A stretch of DNA of 64,000 bases, from the NCBI RefSeq assembly GCF_026210795.1, contig NC_089448.1, positions 930,001 through 994,000 on the forward strand. The letters run 5' to 3'. Under the pieces are notes generated by a model. It was given only the letters and a program-made list of their open reading frames with translations, did not search any database and was not told the origin of the DNA. The position numbers and the translations under genes are program-made. The stretch's first letter is position 1; each line of letters begins with the position of its first letter. Below, piece after piece: positions 43,413 to 54,180 of this stretch. Origin of the DNA: Rhizophagus irregularis. Lineage: Eukaryota > Glomeromycota > Glomeromycetes > Glomerales > Glomeraceae.

Positions 43413-44795
43413 TCATGCTCTTACGTCCACCACTAAGGGACTTGATAGTGGGAATATAGACTTTCGTGAGTTAACGAAAGGAGACATAGGAGTATCAAAC
43501 TGTCTTACCGGATTTTTTTGGTGATTATATATACGGTCCATTTCCTTTAGTGTTATTCGGTGTAGTTGAATTCTCCTATGACACAATGTGAACCAATCGG
43601 CAAGTAGCTTGATGTTTCGGCCCAGTAACACTTTAGGAGAATGCCTTTTTTTGGAATTGGCTGTAGATAATTGCTGTGGAAGCAGAATAATACCATAAGG
43701 TGACTTCTTACTCATCACCTTGGTACCTCTGTACCCTTTAGAAACTGTTCCTCTCGAATAGCATGACAAGTTGTAATTCTCAGGAAAACAAACAGAAGTC
43801 GCATATCTTAGTTTATCACAGCATAACCAACTTAGGACGAAATTATTCGAAGTCTCCTGTATATTTTTATGTTCTGGTGGAAAAATCATACGTTGAAGAA
43901 TAGTGGCCACAATCGCATTACTCATACGGAATGACTCGTAGATGGGATTAAATAACAAACATGGGGAATCATCACACAAATGAGGAATTGTACCGTGAAG
44001 TTCGATTATTTCTTCCGCAACAACGTTTCCATTCGAATCAGAAGAGGCCGTAGGTTCCACTGGTACCTCGTGATCATTCTGAAGGAAATCACAGCAGTTT
44101 TGGTCTGATGGTATCAATGATCCACCCTCGGATTCTACGAAATCTAACGAACAAATATGGTCATCAGATAAATAATTACAGTATACAGGATAGTCAGTCT
44201 CATCGCTGTCAGAAAACAAAGTTTCGTTCAGAGGTCTCTCCTTCTCGTCATTGTTATTCTCAGCTTCACTGAGATAGTCAAGGTCCTCATTTTCGTCAAA
44301 AGAAGCGACAAGAGACGATGTCATATTCTCTGGGAAAGAATGAGGCACAATAGTATAAGAATTATTTGTGTAATCGCAGTCTTGTGTATACTGTGAATAA
44401 GGTTCTCGTTCAGAGAATTTTTTTGCACGAAATTTTTGCTCAGCCTTATATTGACATTCACGGACATGAGGTCCGATGTCTTCTATGGCAAACATTCCTT
44501 CAGGTATGGTGAGGTAATCTTCAGGGCCAAGGGAGAAACCATATGTCTGGGCAAGGAAGTTATTAAACCCATTAATGTAAGCTTCCAAAGCAAGGCGTTG
44601 AGCAATATAGCGAGCATAGGGATTCGAACTTTTTTCTTCGTGATATGAAGAAAGATCATAGTCATCTTCAGCATCATAGTTATCGTCAGCCATATCATAT
44701 ACAGGGTAATTCTCCATTATTTGATTTTCAGAAAAATATACGTATTGTTGCATTTTTTCAAATGGGATAATTCTATTATCTGCATTACACGACAT
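43413..44795 (-). CDS. Acidic orphan protein, 460 residues
   Basis: An ATG-started frame begins MSCNADNRIIPFEKMQQYVY. Residues about 30-55 and 160-270 are rich in Asp, Glu and Ser (DDNYDAEDDYDLSSYHEE; LFSDSDETDYPVY) and probably disordered. A helical block near residue 65-110 contains RYIAQRLALEAYINGFNNFL. The C-terminal 160 residues are basic, with Cys and His (WFTLCHRRIQLHRITLKEMD). Acid then basic halves suit a scaffold, transcription-related or virion protein, but no known motif supports a role. It is intact, with TGA as its genuine stop. The family is not recognised. Confidence 0.6.
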   Translation of the reverse strand: MSCNADNRIIPFEKMQQYVYFSENQIMENYPVYDMADDNYDAEDDYDLSSYHEEKSSNPYARYIAQRLALEAYINGFNNFLAQTYGFSLGPEDYLTIPEGMFAIEDIGPHVRECQYKAEQKFRAKKFSEREPYSQYTQDCDYTNNSYTIVPHSFPENMTSSLVASFDENEDLDYLSEAENNNDEKERPLNETLFSDSDETDYPVYCNYLSDDHICSLDFVESEGGSLIPSDQNCCDFLQNDHEVPVEPTASSDSNGNVVAEEIIELHGTIPHLCDDSPCLLFNPIYESFRMSNAIVATILQRMIFPPEHKNIQETSNNFVLSWLCCDKLRYATSVCFPENYNLSCYSRGTVSKGYRGTKVMSKKSPYGIILLPQQLSTANSKKRHSPKVLLGRNIKLLADWFTLCHRRIQLHRITLKEMDRIYNHQKNPVRQFDTPMSPFVNSRKSIFPLSSPLVVDVRA

Positions 44796-44864
44796 AGCTC
44801 GTATTTCTAATTTCCCAAAGATTATATAATAATGTATTTGTTTAAATAAAAACGATAAGACACC

Positions 44865-45107
44865 CTATGAGAAAGGGATCAGTAGGAGAACACTTGCCCA
44901 CAGAAGAATCATGGTTGCATTGTGGGTACATCGCCGAAAAAAACTTTGTAGTATGTAGAGTCTAACGCATAACAGAATAACACCATAATGGTAACAGTTG
45001 GAGACATAAAAAATCTTAAACAACAGAGAGGGAAAATGAACAATAAGAGCCATTCTCTTAGGAACGTGGGTAATTCCTCTTACTAAAAGGCCAGAAGAAC
45101 ATAACAT
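44865..45107 (-). CDS. Possible small membrane protein, 80 residues
   Basis: The frame opens with an ATG at 45105-45107. It encodes MALIVHFPSLLFKIFYVSNC and a second hydrophobic stretch at the end (TMILLWASVLLLIPF), so two membrane segments are likely. It lies 70 bases upstream of the acidic orphan gene on the same strand. Hydrophobic frames can arise by chance in AT-rich DNA, so the call is weak. Confidence 0.3.
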   Translation of the reverse strand: MLCSSGLLVRGITHVPKRMALIVHFPSLLFKIFYVSNCYHYGVILLCVRLYILQSFFRRCTHNATMILLWASVLLLIPFS

Positions 45108-46171
45108 AGTAATCTGCTCGTGACACTCCAAGTCTTCACTCCTTTATGAGTAAAGGTGGACCCAGAGGGCTAGTCTTAGTTTAGACTGCCACTAACGGTG
45201 AGTAAAATTTTCATGTAACTCAGTGGAACCGGGCTCTGCACAAAAACAACGTGTAAAATAGTATATTTAAGTAGTAGTATTGGTATTCGCAAATTCTTAT
45301 TTCTTGTTTCGAAGAGAATGTTTTGTGTCAGTAGGAGAGCCTCAAAGAGTACACATTATTTAATAGTAGAGTTTAAGATATGTTAACTAAAACGCAGTCA
45401 CAATGAGACATGTAAGATAAAGCTAAGTAGTCGCTCCTGTTCGTATTAAGGCACACATATTGTGCTTCTAATGGACACACAAAGTAGAACTGTAGTCAAC
45501 TTGACGAAATAGCTAAGAGTGCTATTAATAGTAAACAAATAATTCACTGTTATAGAATAGCATGTAAGAAATAGTAGCATGAGACAAAATGCAAAACCTT
45601 CGACCAGGAAAATTGTGGACACGTACCTGTTATCACATTACCCGTTCAGAGTTTCATATGACTGAATACGTCAGTAATTGTTAAAATAAAAAGTATTATA
45701 CGGGAGCTAAAGTGTACATGCGGGTTCCACTTCCCATAAAACCAAATGGTTTATAATTCGAGAGGAAGTCCTACCCAGAGGGTAGTTCGGAAGGTCCATG
45801 GACTAATTTGCGACCATTTGCTTATAACTGATAACGTAATGTACTGTTTGTGAAATATCTCTCGTCGCTAAGAAATAATATGGTGTTCTCAGTAACGAGC
45901 TGAGTGGCATTCTACATGTACAATTAGAAATATTTGCATGTTGTATCCGAGAGTGCTTAGAAACAAAAGATATGCGAATAAATACAATAAATTAGTCGTA
46001 GTTCTACCAAGTGAAGCCGAAGTAGACGGTAGTTAAGGGCTTCGAACACAACATACAGTATTGCTACAAAAAACAAGTGTATCCGATAGACATAAATACT
46101 CACCGTAGTTCCTTTGAATAATAGAGGATTAGGATTACGTTAACCATACAATAGCATAAACTGTAGGTACT
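45108..46171. other. Spacer with one long repeat copy
   Basis: Apart from the 66-base repeat at 45728-45793 and GCAGAGCCC-like fragments near 45230, no gene or element is seen. Confidence 0.45.
45728..45793 (-). repeat. 66-base dispersed repeat, reversed copy
   Basis: Reverse complement of the units at 49455-49520 and 59795-59860 with two mismatches. It includes the palindromic box CTACCCTCTGGGTAG and a GAATTATAAA segment. Confidence 0.85.
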
Positions 46172-48631
46172 TCAGACAATGCCGTTGATGTTACTAACTC
46201 CATTAAAAACGCTAGCAATCATCACAGCATATTCGTACGCACAGTTTTGGCCATATGGTGTATTTTTTCCCAATACGGCAGAAATAGCATCGTCCAGCTC
46301 CACTAGCTCATGAGACGGTCCTTCTTCGGTAAATAAACCTTCGATGGAAAGAGTTGACTGTGGAATAGGTGTTCTTTTTGTCCACTCAATATAGTATGAA
46401 CGCACATCAATAGTATCTACTTTGGTACCCAGCACAGACAAGAATGCCGAAATTTTCTCAACTAAGAGAAAAGAAGCCTTCGACCAATACAGAAAAGTGA
46501 ACACGGCGGCATTAGTTTTTACCCACTGATAGAACTCAGCAAAAGATTCTGCGTCATCCGTATTTTCTCTGTGGTATAGACCGAGTATAGAGTCTGTGCC
46601 CGGGACAAAGGCCAATGCGGCAGTCTCGTCAAATGATACATCAACAGCGATATAGTGTTTATTTGGGGGGTAATGTTCCGACAGGCATGGGTTATATTGC
46701 GATGCCATAACAGAAAGGCTCAATGCAAACAGTGCACGAGTAACATCTTTTACCTCATCGAGTGGGAGCGGTAAAACTTCACGGAAATGGCCGACATCGC
46801 AAGGAGCCATGCCATTCTTTTTTGGGTGCTCTTTCGTATTCAACAAATAGGCTCTCGAACACCCTGTCATAGAAGCATAAATAGCGGCTTCGATATAATG
46901 GGACGGACGTGGTGTAGTATGGTTCATTTCAACAATCCCCACGATGTCATCGTTCTCATCGCAGGAGGCGAAATCTACAGCACCAATCAGTTTTCCGATG
47001 TGTGCCCCCCCTTTATGGGGAAAGATGTCAATGTGTACTTCTTTGCGGTACCACTGTAATTTTTCGATAGACAGACTAGTAAGAATTTTCTCGACATACG
47101 GTCTAAGTGTGTCATACGAAAGAGTATAATGTTGCAGCCGCTCAGATGGTTCAAGCAGTTCTTTCCTTCTGTTTTTTTCTGCGCTTTTCATAGTAATAGT
47201 GTCCCATTCGATACCACAATGTGTTGCAATGAACGCTTTCACGAAGAGTTCAACGAAGTCTGGGTCATTTTTTATGATAATAGACAAACATGGAATAGCG
47301 TTTTTATCATCAGAAACGACTGGTTTCCACCATTCTATCGCTGTGGCTAAGTTGTCCCTCACTTTCAGTATCATTTTGGAGCTCCGGTAGTCAGGGTATA
47401 CAGCAGGGAGGGGAGGAGGGAAAAATGCTTTCTTAGTTACCAAATCAGTTTGCAGGAGACTTTTGGGGATAGCATCAAAAAACGGAAAGTACTGGAAATC
47501 CTTCTCAAAAACAACCAGTAAGTCGTTTTGTGCCCTAGAGAGGGCAACATACAGTCTTTTGATGAGAGACACACGAGAGAGGAGTTTCTGGTACTTAGCG
47601 TTGGGTTTCATCACCACCACACTTTTTCTTTCTCGACCCTTGAGCTTACACGCAGTCCCTACCACCAACGAATGCTCGTCATTAACGTTATTGCCCATGT
47701 CTTCATTGTACACAATGATTTGATTACGGGAGTCATGGCGGTAGGACCGTTCACGAATGTTGAGGACCAACTCATGGCAGCCATAGTGCTTTACAGACAC
47801 GGGGCCAATGACAAATATCTCATGGGGGCTGTACGTTTTTATCTTTGTTCCGATAATCTTGCCCTCTAGTGAAAGAGAGTTGTAAACATTAGGCGACGCA
47901 ATTGTTACAGTGCCGGTCATGTCAGTGCGTGTGGCAGTCTGTTGGCGATGGAGAGTCGGAAAGTGAAGGGCACTGAACGCATTAAGAAAGGCAACAATAC
48001 GTGGAGCGGATCTATGGTTATACGAGAGGTACACGACATTGGATGGATCCACCGACTTAAGAAAATTAGAGAACCAGTATGCGCCAGTGTAGAGCTCCTG
48101 GCGTGGATCCCCTGCTATCACTAAGTGTGAAGAAGAAGGAGGACGCAATTGGTCTATAAACGGGGACAGCTCTGTTGTAACGTCCTGGGCCTCGTCCACG
48201 ATGACCCAGTCCCATATTTCACTCTCGAGTCGTGGAATGCAGGCCGCTCGTTCTTCAGAAAGTTGATAGCTCCGCTTGTTATTTTCATCTAGTCTTTCAC
48301 CGAGGGGTTGCAGTCGAGACCAGTAACCGTATTCGTGAAAGGTCACCACGTAGCAACCTTTGATCCATTTCGCAATGATGTTTTTCTTACTGCGGGCGGG
48401 AACCCTGAATGCTTTAAGTCTTTTCTCAAAATCGTCTCGAGCCTTTTTGTTGTACATAAGGACGAGTATCCTAGCCGGCTTCATAATACTGGCAATGAAC
48501 GCACATAGGCCCGTAGTTTTCCCTGCCCCAGGTCCTGCCACTAACACTAGCTCTTCTTTCGCAAAACTGCTAATAAAAATCTCTTGGTCCTTGTCTGGGA
48601 CAAACTTTTGCTTGTTTTTGTGGGAAGGCAT
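46172..48631 (-). CDS. UvrD/Pif-type SF1 helicase fused to RecB-like and DEDD-like nuclease domains
   Basis: 819 residues; the ATG directly follows an in-frame TGA. Helicase motifs: Walker A GPGAGKTT (33-40), TFHEYGYW (97-104), DEAQD (146-150), AGDPRQELY, YLSYNHRSAPRIV, GTACKLKGRERKSVVVM and LYVALSRAQND. From about residue 500 a PD-(D/E)XK-like region reads GAVDFAS, then IVEMNHTTPRPSHYIEAAIY and AYLLNTKEH; the usual Lys after Glu is Asn. The last 150 residues suggest an RNase H-fold exonuclease (YIAVDVSFDETAALAFV; SHELVELDDAISAVLG) with imperfect acidic motifs. Helicase-nuclease fusions act in recombination, repair or genome processing. The helicase call is firm. The nuclease domains are inferred and may be inactive. 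The gene is intact in a region where other genes have decayed. Confidence 0.85.
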   Translation of the reverse strand: MPSHKNKQKFVPDKDQEIFISSFAKEELVLVAGPGAGKTTGLCAFIASIMKPARILVLMYNKKARDDFEKRLKAFRVPARSKKNIIAKWIKGCYVVTFHEYGYWSRLQPLGERLDENNKRSYQLSEERAACIPRLESEIWDWVIVDEAQDVTTELSPFIDQLRPPSSSHLVIAGDPRQELYTGAYWFSNFLKSVDPSNVVYLSYNHRSAPRIVAFLNAFSALHFPTLHRQQTATRTDMTGTVTIASPNVYNSLSLEGKIIGTKIKTYSPHEIFVIGPVSVKHYGCHELVLNIRERSYRHDSRNQIIVYNEDMGNNVNDEHSLVVGTACKLKGRERKSVVVMKPNAKYQKLLSRVSLIKRLYVALSRAQNDLLVVFEKDFQYFPFFDAIPKSLLQTDLVTKKAFFPPPLPAVYPDYRSSKMILKVRDNLATAIEWWKPVVSDDKNAIPCLSIIIKNDPDFVELFVKAFIATHCGIEWDTITMKSAEKNRRKELLEPSERLQHYTLSYDTLRPYVEKILTSLSIEKLQWYRKEVHIDIFPHKGGAHIGKLIGAVDFASCDENDDIVGIVEMNHTTPRPSHYIEAAIYASMTGCSRAYLLNTKEHPKKNGMAPCDVGHFREVLPLPLDEVKDVTRALFALSLSVMASQYNPCLSEHYPPNKHYIAVDVSFDETAALAFVPGTDSILGLYHRENTDDAESFAEFYQWVKTNAAVFTFLYWSKASFLLVEKISAFLSVLGTKVDTIDVRSYYIEWTKRTPIPQSTLSIEGLFTEEGPSHELVELDDAISAVLGKNTPYGQNCAYEYAVMIASVFNGVSNINGIV

Positions 48632-48805
48632 TCAATCTGCGGCCTCTTCTGCACAAAAGAATAGCATGCATGTATTTTCTTATGTTCAATATCTCACATG
48701 TTATGAAGACACCCACACTAGTTCCTAGGGAATTGGCCATGAAATTGTACTTCAAAACTAAGTAGAGATTTTCCTATACATTTCCGGTCGAATGCCCAAG
48801 CTTTT

Positions 48806-49051
48806 TTATTTTCCACCTTCATTGAAGTTAGTCAACAAAAGCTGGTATTGCCGCCCATAGTCGACTTGTATTTCCCCGAACAGACTAAGAGAATGCACGA
48901 CTACATGTATAGTTTGATTTCGTGAAATACAGAGCCTATATTGATAATTCCGGCATTCTAATACCCACAGACGCAATAATTCCATCCAGAAAAATGAGGG
49001 TACTTCACTTTGTGGACAAAGTACATGAATATAATAATATATGACCTCCAT
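48806..49051 (-). CDS. Small orphan protein, 81 residues
   Basis: The ATG at 49049-49051 begins MEVIYYYIHVLCPQSEVPSF; the frame is open back to a TTG at 49090. It continues FFWMELLRLWVLECRNYQYR and VVVHSLSLFGEIQVDYGR, a balanced, globular-looking composition. It lies 174 bases upstream of the helicase gene on the same strand. The family is not recognised. Confidence 0.4.
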   Translation of the reverse strand: MEVIYYYIHVLCPQSEVPSFFWMELLRLWVLECRNYQYRLCISRNQTIHVVVHSLSLFGEIQVDYGRQYQLLLTNFNEGGK

Positions 49052-49454
49052 AATTAATGAACCCGGATAACGCCCATATGGCTTGAACAAATTTGATACC
49101 TGGTCAAGGAATTCTTGTTATTCGGCCTGACGCAGTATCACGTGATTTATTTGGGAACCAGAGGCACATTCTCCTCACGTGACTAGTAAATTTTTTACGT
49201 ATTTCAAAAATTAAGGCTTAATCGCAATAAGGACTAGTTTTGTGTGAAGCACATGATATTTTGAACTTAATAATGGTTAAGAGGGAATCGGTTGACTATG
49301 TGTAAAAATTCGAATACCTAAGAGATGAGTTCGGTCCTCTGAAGAACACTAACTAGTATAGGGGAACGAGTTGACTGTTTTCCTCATACTAATGTTCTCA
49401 ATTCGCTTCATGTGCGGAGCTAACTTCGCACTGACAGTAATTTAGTCTATGAGA

Positions 49455-49520
49455 CTTCCAAACTACCCTCTGGGTAGGACTTCCTCTCGAATTATAAAAC
49501 ATTTGGTTTTATGGGAAGTG
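49455..49520 (+). repeat. 66-base dispersed repeat
   Basis: Identical base for base to 59795-59860 and two mismatches from the reversed copy at 45728-45793. It contains CTACCCTCTGGGTAG and ends TTTTATGGGAAGTG. Confidence 0.9.
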
Positions 49521-49929
49521 GAGCTTTCCGTATGCATTGTGTTATTATCTATTAACAGTAATACTCCGCACCTTCAGGGTATTGGCGTGTGAAAATAAGA
49601 AGAGTATTGCGTGCAAATATATTCAAGGAAAACATGTATGGATTTCTGAGTGAAGCGAGGATAGTTACCCGGGATTTTCCTACGAAGTGAAGATCACCAG
49701 TTCGGAGGAACTCTGGTTTAACTAAAGCAAAGTAAAGCGAAGAGTGCAGTTGTCCAGTTTCGCTTGTTTATGGGATTACAAATTATCTACACACCAGTGC
49801 GAATTTCCCTTAACAGTTTATTTTATTACTCTGTAACTGCTCATCTTCCTGAACTGAGCTTCTACATTAATGGAGAGTCATTGCAGCCAGTGTTTTTATG
49901 CTTGAAACTAGATATCTACTACTATTCGT

Positions 49930-49942
49930 AAAATTGAATATA
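49930..49942 (+). promoter_or_regulatory. AAAATTGA upstream motif
   Basis: AAAATTGAATATA ends 19 bases before the ATG at 49962, in an AT-only stretch. It is the closest match in the window to the giant-virus early-promoter core. Confidence 0.45.
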
Positions 49943-49961
49943 TTTTTATATTAAAAACATC

Positions 49962-50578
49962 ATGGACACTCCACTGGAATATCGTTGTTATTGTTACGAG
50001 TGTGATACAAACTGGCCCATAGTATTCACACAGAATATTGAAAAAGGTGCACCGAAAATACTGTATTCTCTGATTAGAGATATTCATGAATTGAAGAAAA
50101 TAGGGGGGTACTGAAAATCGACGTTAATCTTGTTGAGACAAGTAGCCCTTCTCAGTTAAATTCTGTACTAGCTGATATGCAGTTTAACTGTTATTTTATA
50201 CAGGATCTGTTGTTATCATGGGAACAAAATACGCAATTGCATACTAATTATAATATTACCATTTTAGAAAAAGTGTCAACTAATTTCAAAGCCATCGTAA
50301 ATGACATACATGCCGTAAAGTCTATAGATGCTACTAATGAAAATTTGGTAGTAGAATACCTCAAGCGTTGTGATCAAAATATTCTCCAGATGTACGACGA
50401 TATTAATGTGATCGTCAGTCAATTGTATAGTCATACTAATCCGCATGTGCTCGAAGAAAGACGAAATTCTATAAAAACCGTTTACAGGAGAAAAAGCATT
50501 TGCACTGGTACACAATCTAATGGGCAAAATCCTGAGTATGATCAGAGCAATTATTCAGAAGTATGTGTAGTGCAGTAG
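49962..50578 (+). pseudogene. Orphan gene with one frameshift at a G6 run
   Basis: The ATG at 49962 opens MDTPLEYRCYCYECDTNWPI, with three close cysteines, and stops at a TGA at 50111. The +2 frame is open through the G6 run near 50103 and continues with KIDVNLVETSSPSQLNSVLA and then a helical part (LLLSWEQNTQLHTNYNITIL; YLKRCDQNILQMYDDINVI) to a TAG at 50576. The join sits exactly at the G run, so the real gene was about 205 codons with one base gained or lost, or the run is misread. The promoter-like motif before the ATG supports the upstream start. The family is not recognised. Confidence 0.5.
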
Positions 50579-52012
50579 CAATAAAGCAACCAATATAAAA
50601 ATTTGAGCTTTGTCTGACTTTCGTCCTGTTCATTGGAGTAATAAATACGAGAAACGACAATTTGTTTTAACATATTTTTTCCTCTTCCAAAAAATAATAC
50701 ACACAAAAATGATACACACTACTGTATGTATAAATATGCTAGTCTGGGTGTCTATTTTTTAAGGTTATACTACTACAACACTATGAAGGAGAATGCTGAA
50801 GAATATCTGTGTTAAAGAAATCCATGCCCGTAGTGGGGTTTTAAGGATGAGCGCAGAACTCATGATATAGTGAAATAGCTAAAGCCAATAGCCACAATAT
50901 ACAGAGTATTTTAACACATGGTTACCATTTTTCTCTTAAGGATTCGTAGTTGCCCATGTCCATTGTTATGGACCATACCAGTCATTATGCCAATTTCAAA
51001 TCATCGTGCTACGAAGATTTTCACTTGCGACACTGTTTTAACTCTTTAATGTCTCACATAGTGGAATAAGCACATTATTTAGTTTTACTGGAAAAGTATG
51101 CTCGTTTCCTAAGGAAACTGTTTCGAAAATACGTAACTTTGATCGTTCCTTAGGAAACTGTTTTTGAAGTTGTACTAAAGGTGACATACTGGTTACGGTC
51201 TCATCATTGGCAACAGATTGTGCTACAGGGATGTCATGATGTATGAACTAATTTTGTGTTGCATGAGACACAGTAGAACTATGGAATAAGACAAGTAGAT
51301 GACCTAGTCCACAGGTCACCAGTCTCGTTATTTGAGCATCTTTCTACGTAATAGTGTTACATAAGTAATTTTTCGCATGGGCAATCTTCCACATGTAGTT
51401 GACGAACTTCATCTTAAGGAAGAAATCATTAAACAAGAAAATCGGAAATACTTCGAGATTCCTTCTGAATACAAGATTGCGACGTGAACAAAAACTTCTG
51501 TAATCCCTTGTAGACCCTTTGTGACAATAATCAGCACAACACTTATATCATTATCTGTCATATGGAAATCATATCGAGAACATTAATGGCCAATGCGTTT
51601 CTCCTAAATGTTTTTACATTCCTGAAAGGAATCCGTATAAAATCCTTCTATTATCCAGTTTGCCTATTACCGAAACGAATAATGAGTTTACTTATTCATT
51701 ATAGCATGGCAATCAAGCCCATACCATGTGCTCTTCTATAATTTATTTAAGAACAAATACCGGTGGACATTATACCGCAATGTGCTTGAACATCTTCCGG
51801 TATTGTGTTTCCCTACTCCATGCAAACACAACTATTGTATCTCAAGGCTAATTTTTTATGGGCAAAGAACTAAAGATGAGTGGCTCGCTGAAACCTGGTA
51901 GCACTTAACACTGTTGTGAATAAACTGTACGGTACTCCGGTGTTGCGATAAAGCAGAAACTATATATTCTGTAATATAGGGCGTGTACTCTTCGAGTGGT
52001 CACTGGCTGATA
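50579..52012. other. AT-rich spacer with one degenerate repeat
   Basis: GTTCCTTAGGAAACTG-type palindromes occur twice (near 51105 and 51150), and a worn GTCCACAGGTCACCAGTCTC copy lies at 51308. No gene is seen. Confidence 0.45.
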
Positions 52013-52543
52013 ATGAACATAGATGACAGTGAAACCACGTTTATTGAAAACTTTATAGATAGGAAAATCCAGGATAAGGAAATATATGTGTATAAAGATG
52101 ACGAAAGGAACATACGCCGCAGAAACAAAATCGTCTTACTGCATGGTCGACTTTTAATGGTGACAGAGGATGGAATTCCGTGTTTTTCCCCTGGGGACTT
52201 CAAAAAAGTAGCCACGAACAATGTGGTACTTCGATACTCTACAGAAGAATTTCCAGTAAATGACTATGGTGCGTCTCGTATAAACGAAAACATGAATAGG
52301 TTTGTTAATACTACCATGCCATCAGAATTCGATTCACACCTGTGCGTGCGAATGCGATTTGTTACAGAAATCAGATTAGTGTTTCCTGGGGACTGCGTTA
52401 CTAGTACAACTGTTTCAGGGATTAGCACAGCCAAAATTGTCGACAACGATGGCACGAGAATGCTAATATCGAATAATTATTATCCCTGTACAACCTTTGG
52501 AGAATTTGGGGAACTAGCACAAAAGGGATACTTTAGGAACTAA
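52013..52543 (+). CDS. Orphan protein, 176 residues
   Basis: The ATG at 52013 (MNIDDSETTFIENFIDRKIQ) is preferred over a GTG at 51983. A charged helix and a basic patch (DDERNIRRRNKIVLLHGRLL) lead into a beta-rich C-terminal half (HLCVRMRFVTEIRLVFPGDC; ISTAKIVDNDGTRMLISN). The pattern suggests a compact domain with a basic face, perhaps nucleic-acid binding, but I recognise no family. The frame is intact, with even composition and no repeats inside. Confidence 0.55.
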   Translation: MNIDDSETTFIENFIDRKIQDKEIYVYKDDERNIRRRNKIVLLHGRLLMVTEDGIPCFSPGDFKKVATNNVVLRYSTEEFPVNDYGASRINENMNRFVNTTMPSEFDSHLCVRMRFVTEIRLVFPGDCVTSTTVSGISTAKIVDNDGTRMLISNNYYPCTTFGEFGELAQKGYFRN

Positions 52544-54143
52544 TGAATGGACTCTGTTTGGGTATATTTGTCGCACATCCATGTAAACTCCTCACATCCT
52601 ATATGGTAGGCTACCTTGTGCCTATGTAAAGTAGAGATGCGTTATTTTTTCTATTAACATATTCACGAATGCTGTACGTTTTAAGAAACCTCATTATGTA
52701 TTGCCATACTCAAAAAATATATTGCTTTGTTGTGTCTTTTTTGTTGTCGTTAAGAATAATAAGCGAATGATAATTATTTTGTTATTAACGGACAACGACT
52801 GTGGAGAAAATACCAGGAATATATGCAGAGAAGAGATTTAGTGGCAACCCTTCTTCTTTAACTATAAATAATCTTTTTAGCATTTCTCGTATCCCAGTTC
52901 AAAAATGGCAAAAGACAATGTAATGCATGGAGGTATAATTAATGACCAAATGGGATCGAATGCGTGCCTAACAAAAAATGAAGGCTCCTTCGCAGGTGAG
53001 TAATGATTAAATTGAGCTATGTTCCTGTCGTCTATCACTGTCGCCAGCGCTCTGAACATTCGAATCGGAAGCACTGGCTTTATTGTTTTTGTAGTCCTAG
53101 GCAACGATTCGTTAGAATGTTGTCTCTATGTATGAAACTTACTTACAAGTCATGGTAACGAATATGGTCACATGTGTTCTGAATGATTGTTCTGTGCATA
53201 GGGATTTTACAGAAAGGAGCTATGTAAGAGAAGACGAGACCACTGGTTTTTTAAGTCATATGTCAAACATTATCCCAATCCCTCGTATACCTGGTTTTTG
53301 TACGATTATGCTGTTTACTTTATATTCATGTCGACTATGTGTATAAATTTCTGAATCCCAAATTAGAAACACATTCTTCGCAATACCATGAGCGTGGACT
53401 TCGCTCTTCTGAAGAACACCAACTAGTTTAGGGGGTGAGTTGACCGTTTTGGAGTTTGTGCTTCGTACCTCAAATGTTCTCAATTCAGACACTTGACAAC
53501 TTCTTTTACTCAGCAGAACCTACGAAGTAAACTTCTACACAGTGTTGGCATTTTCTGAATAAGTGGAACTGGATAAGCCCATTTCTATACATTTGCCTTG
53601 CTATGCTCTTGAGGTATAGAAAACGAAGAAATACACACTTTGTCCTGTTATGTGGACTTATCCCTGTCGCTGCAAGATAACGAAATTCCTAGGCTATGTC
53701 TACGAAGTAGAATCTGCCTTGGATTTGTACGGGCACAACTAAAAAATAATCACACGGATGCTCTCTTTTTTACTAAACAGTGTGAATAATTAAATAATAT
53801 TAGAATTGCCATTAAACAGGTGAAATTGGGATGAAAATTTCGAAGTAGAACCTCTTTATTGTCTTGTGAACCATACTTCTTTGATCACTAGCTACAGAAT
53901 TTAAGTGTCCTGTGGCGTAATTTTTATGTTTAGCAATCTTCTGCATTCCGTGCGTTTTACATGAGATCCACGGAACATTCTGGTGAAATAAATTTTGTGC
54001 TACAAGTTACTTTTGTCGGGCAGGTTTTATGACCATAAAGTCCATGTATATCATAGTATTTTGGCTGTAAAAACTATCAACCAGGTTAAATACGAGCTTG
54101 AAGTGAACAAAGTATACCGCAGTAGTATTATGTAATACAAATA
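52544..54143. other. Spacer with scattered repeat fragments
   Basis: Reversed copies of the TTTACTTCGTAG...CAACACTG family occur near 53515-53560, and CTTCTGAAGAACACCAACTA near 53407 relates to 49340. The frames at 52877-53104 and 53128-53346 are not convincing. Confidence 0.4.
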
Positions 54144-54180
54144 ACGTGACACTCTACACATTGCCCAGAGTGTCACGTGA
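54144..54180. repeat. Hairpin of the GTGACACTCT family
   Basis: ACGTGACACTCT and AGAGTGTCACGT are perfect arms around a short loop. It is the best conserved copy, with CACGTG intact on the right arm. Confidence 0.75.

Larger units (their letters stand above)
49052..49961. other. Spacer with one 66-base repeat and an upstream motif
   Basis: It contains the repeat at 49455-49520 and the AAAATTGAATATA motif at 49930. GAAGAACACTAACTAGTATA near 49340 recurs with changes near 53410. No gene is seen. Confidence 0.45.

Noticed and set aside
46787-48728. Several plus-strand frames opposite the helicase
   Set aside because: They mirror the helicase codons and have Ser/Phe/Arg-heavy composition typical of antisense shadows.
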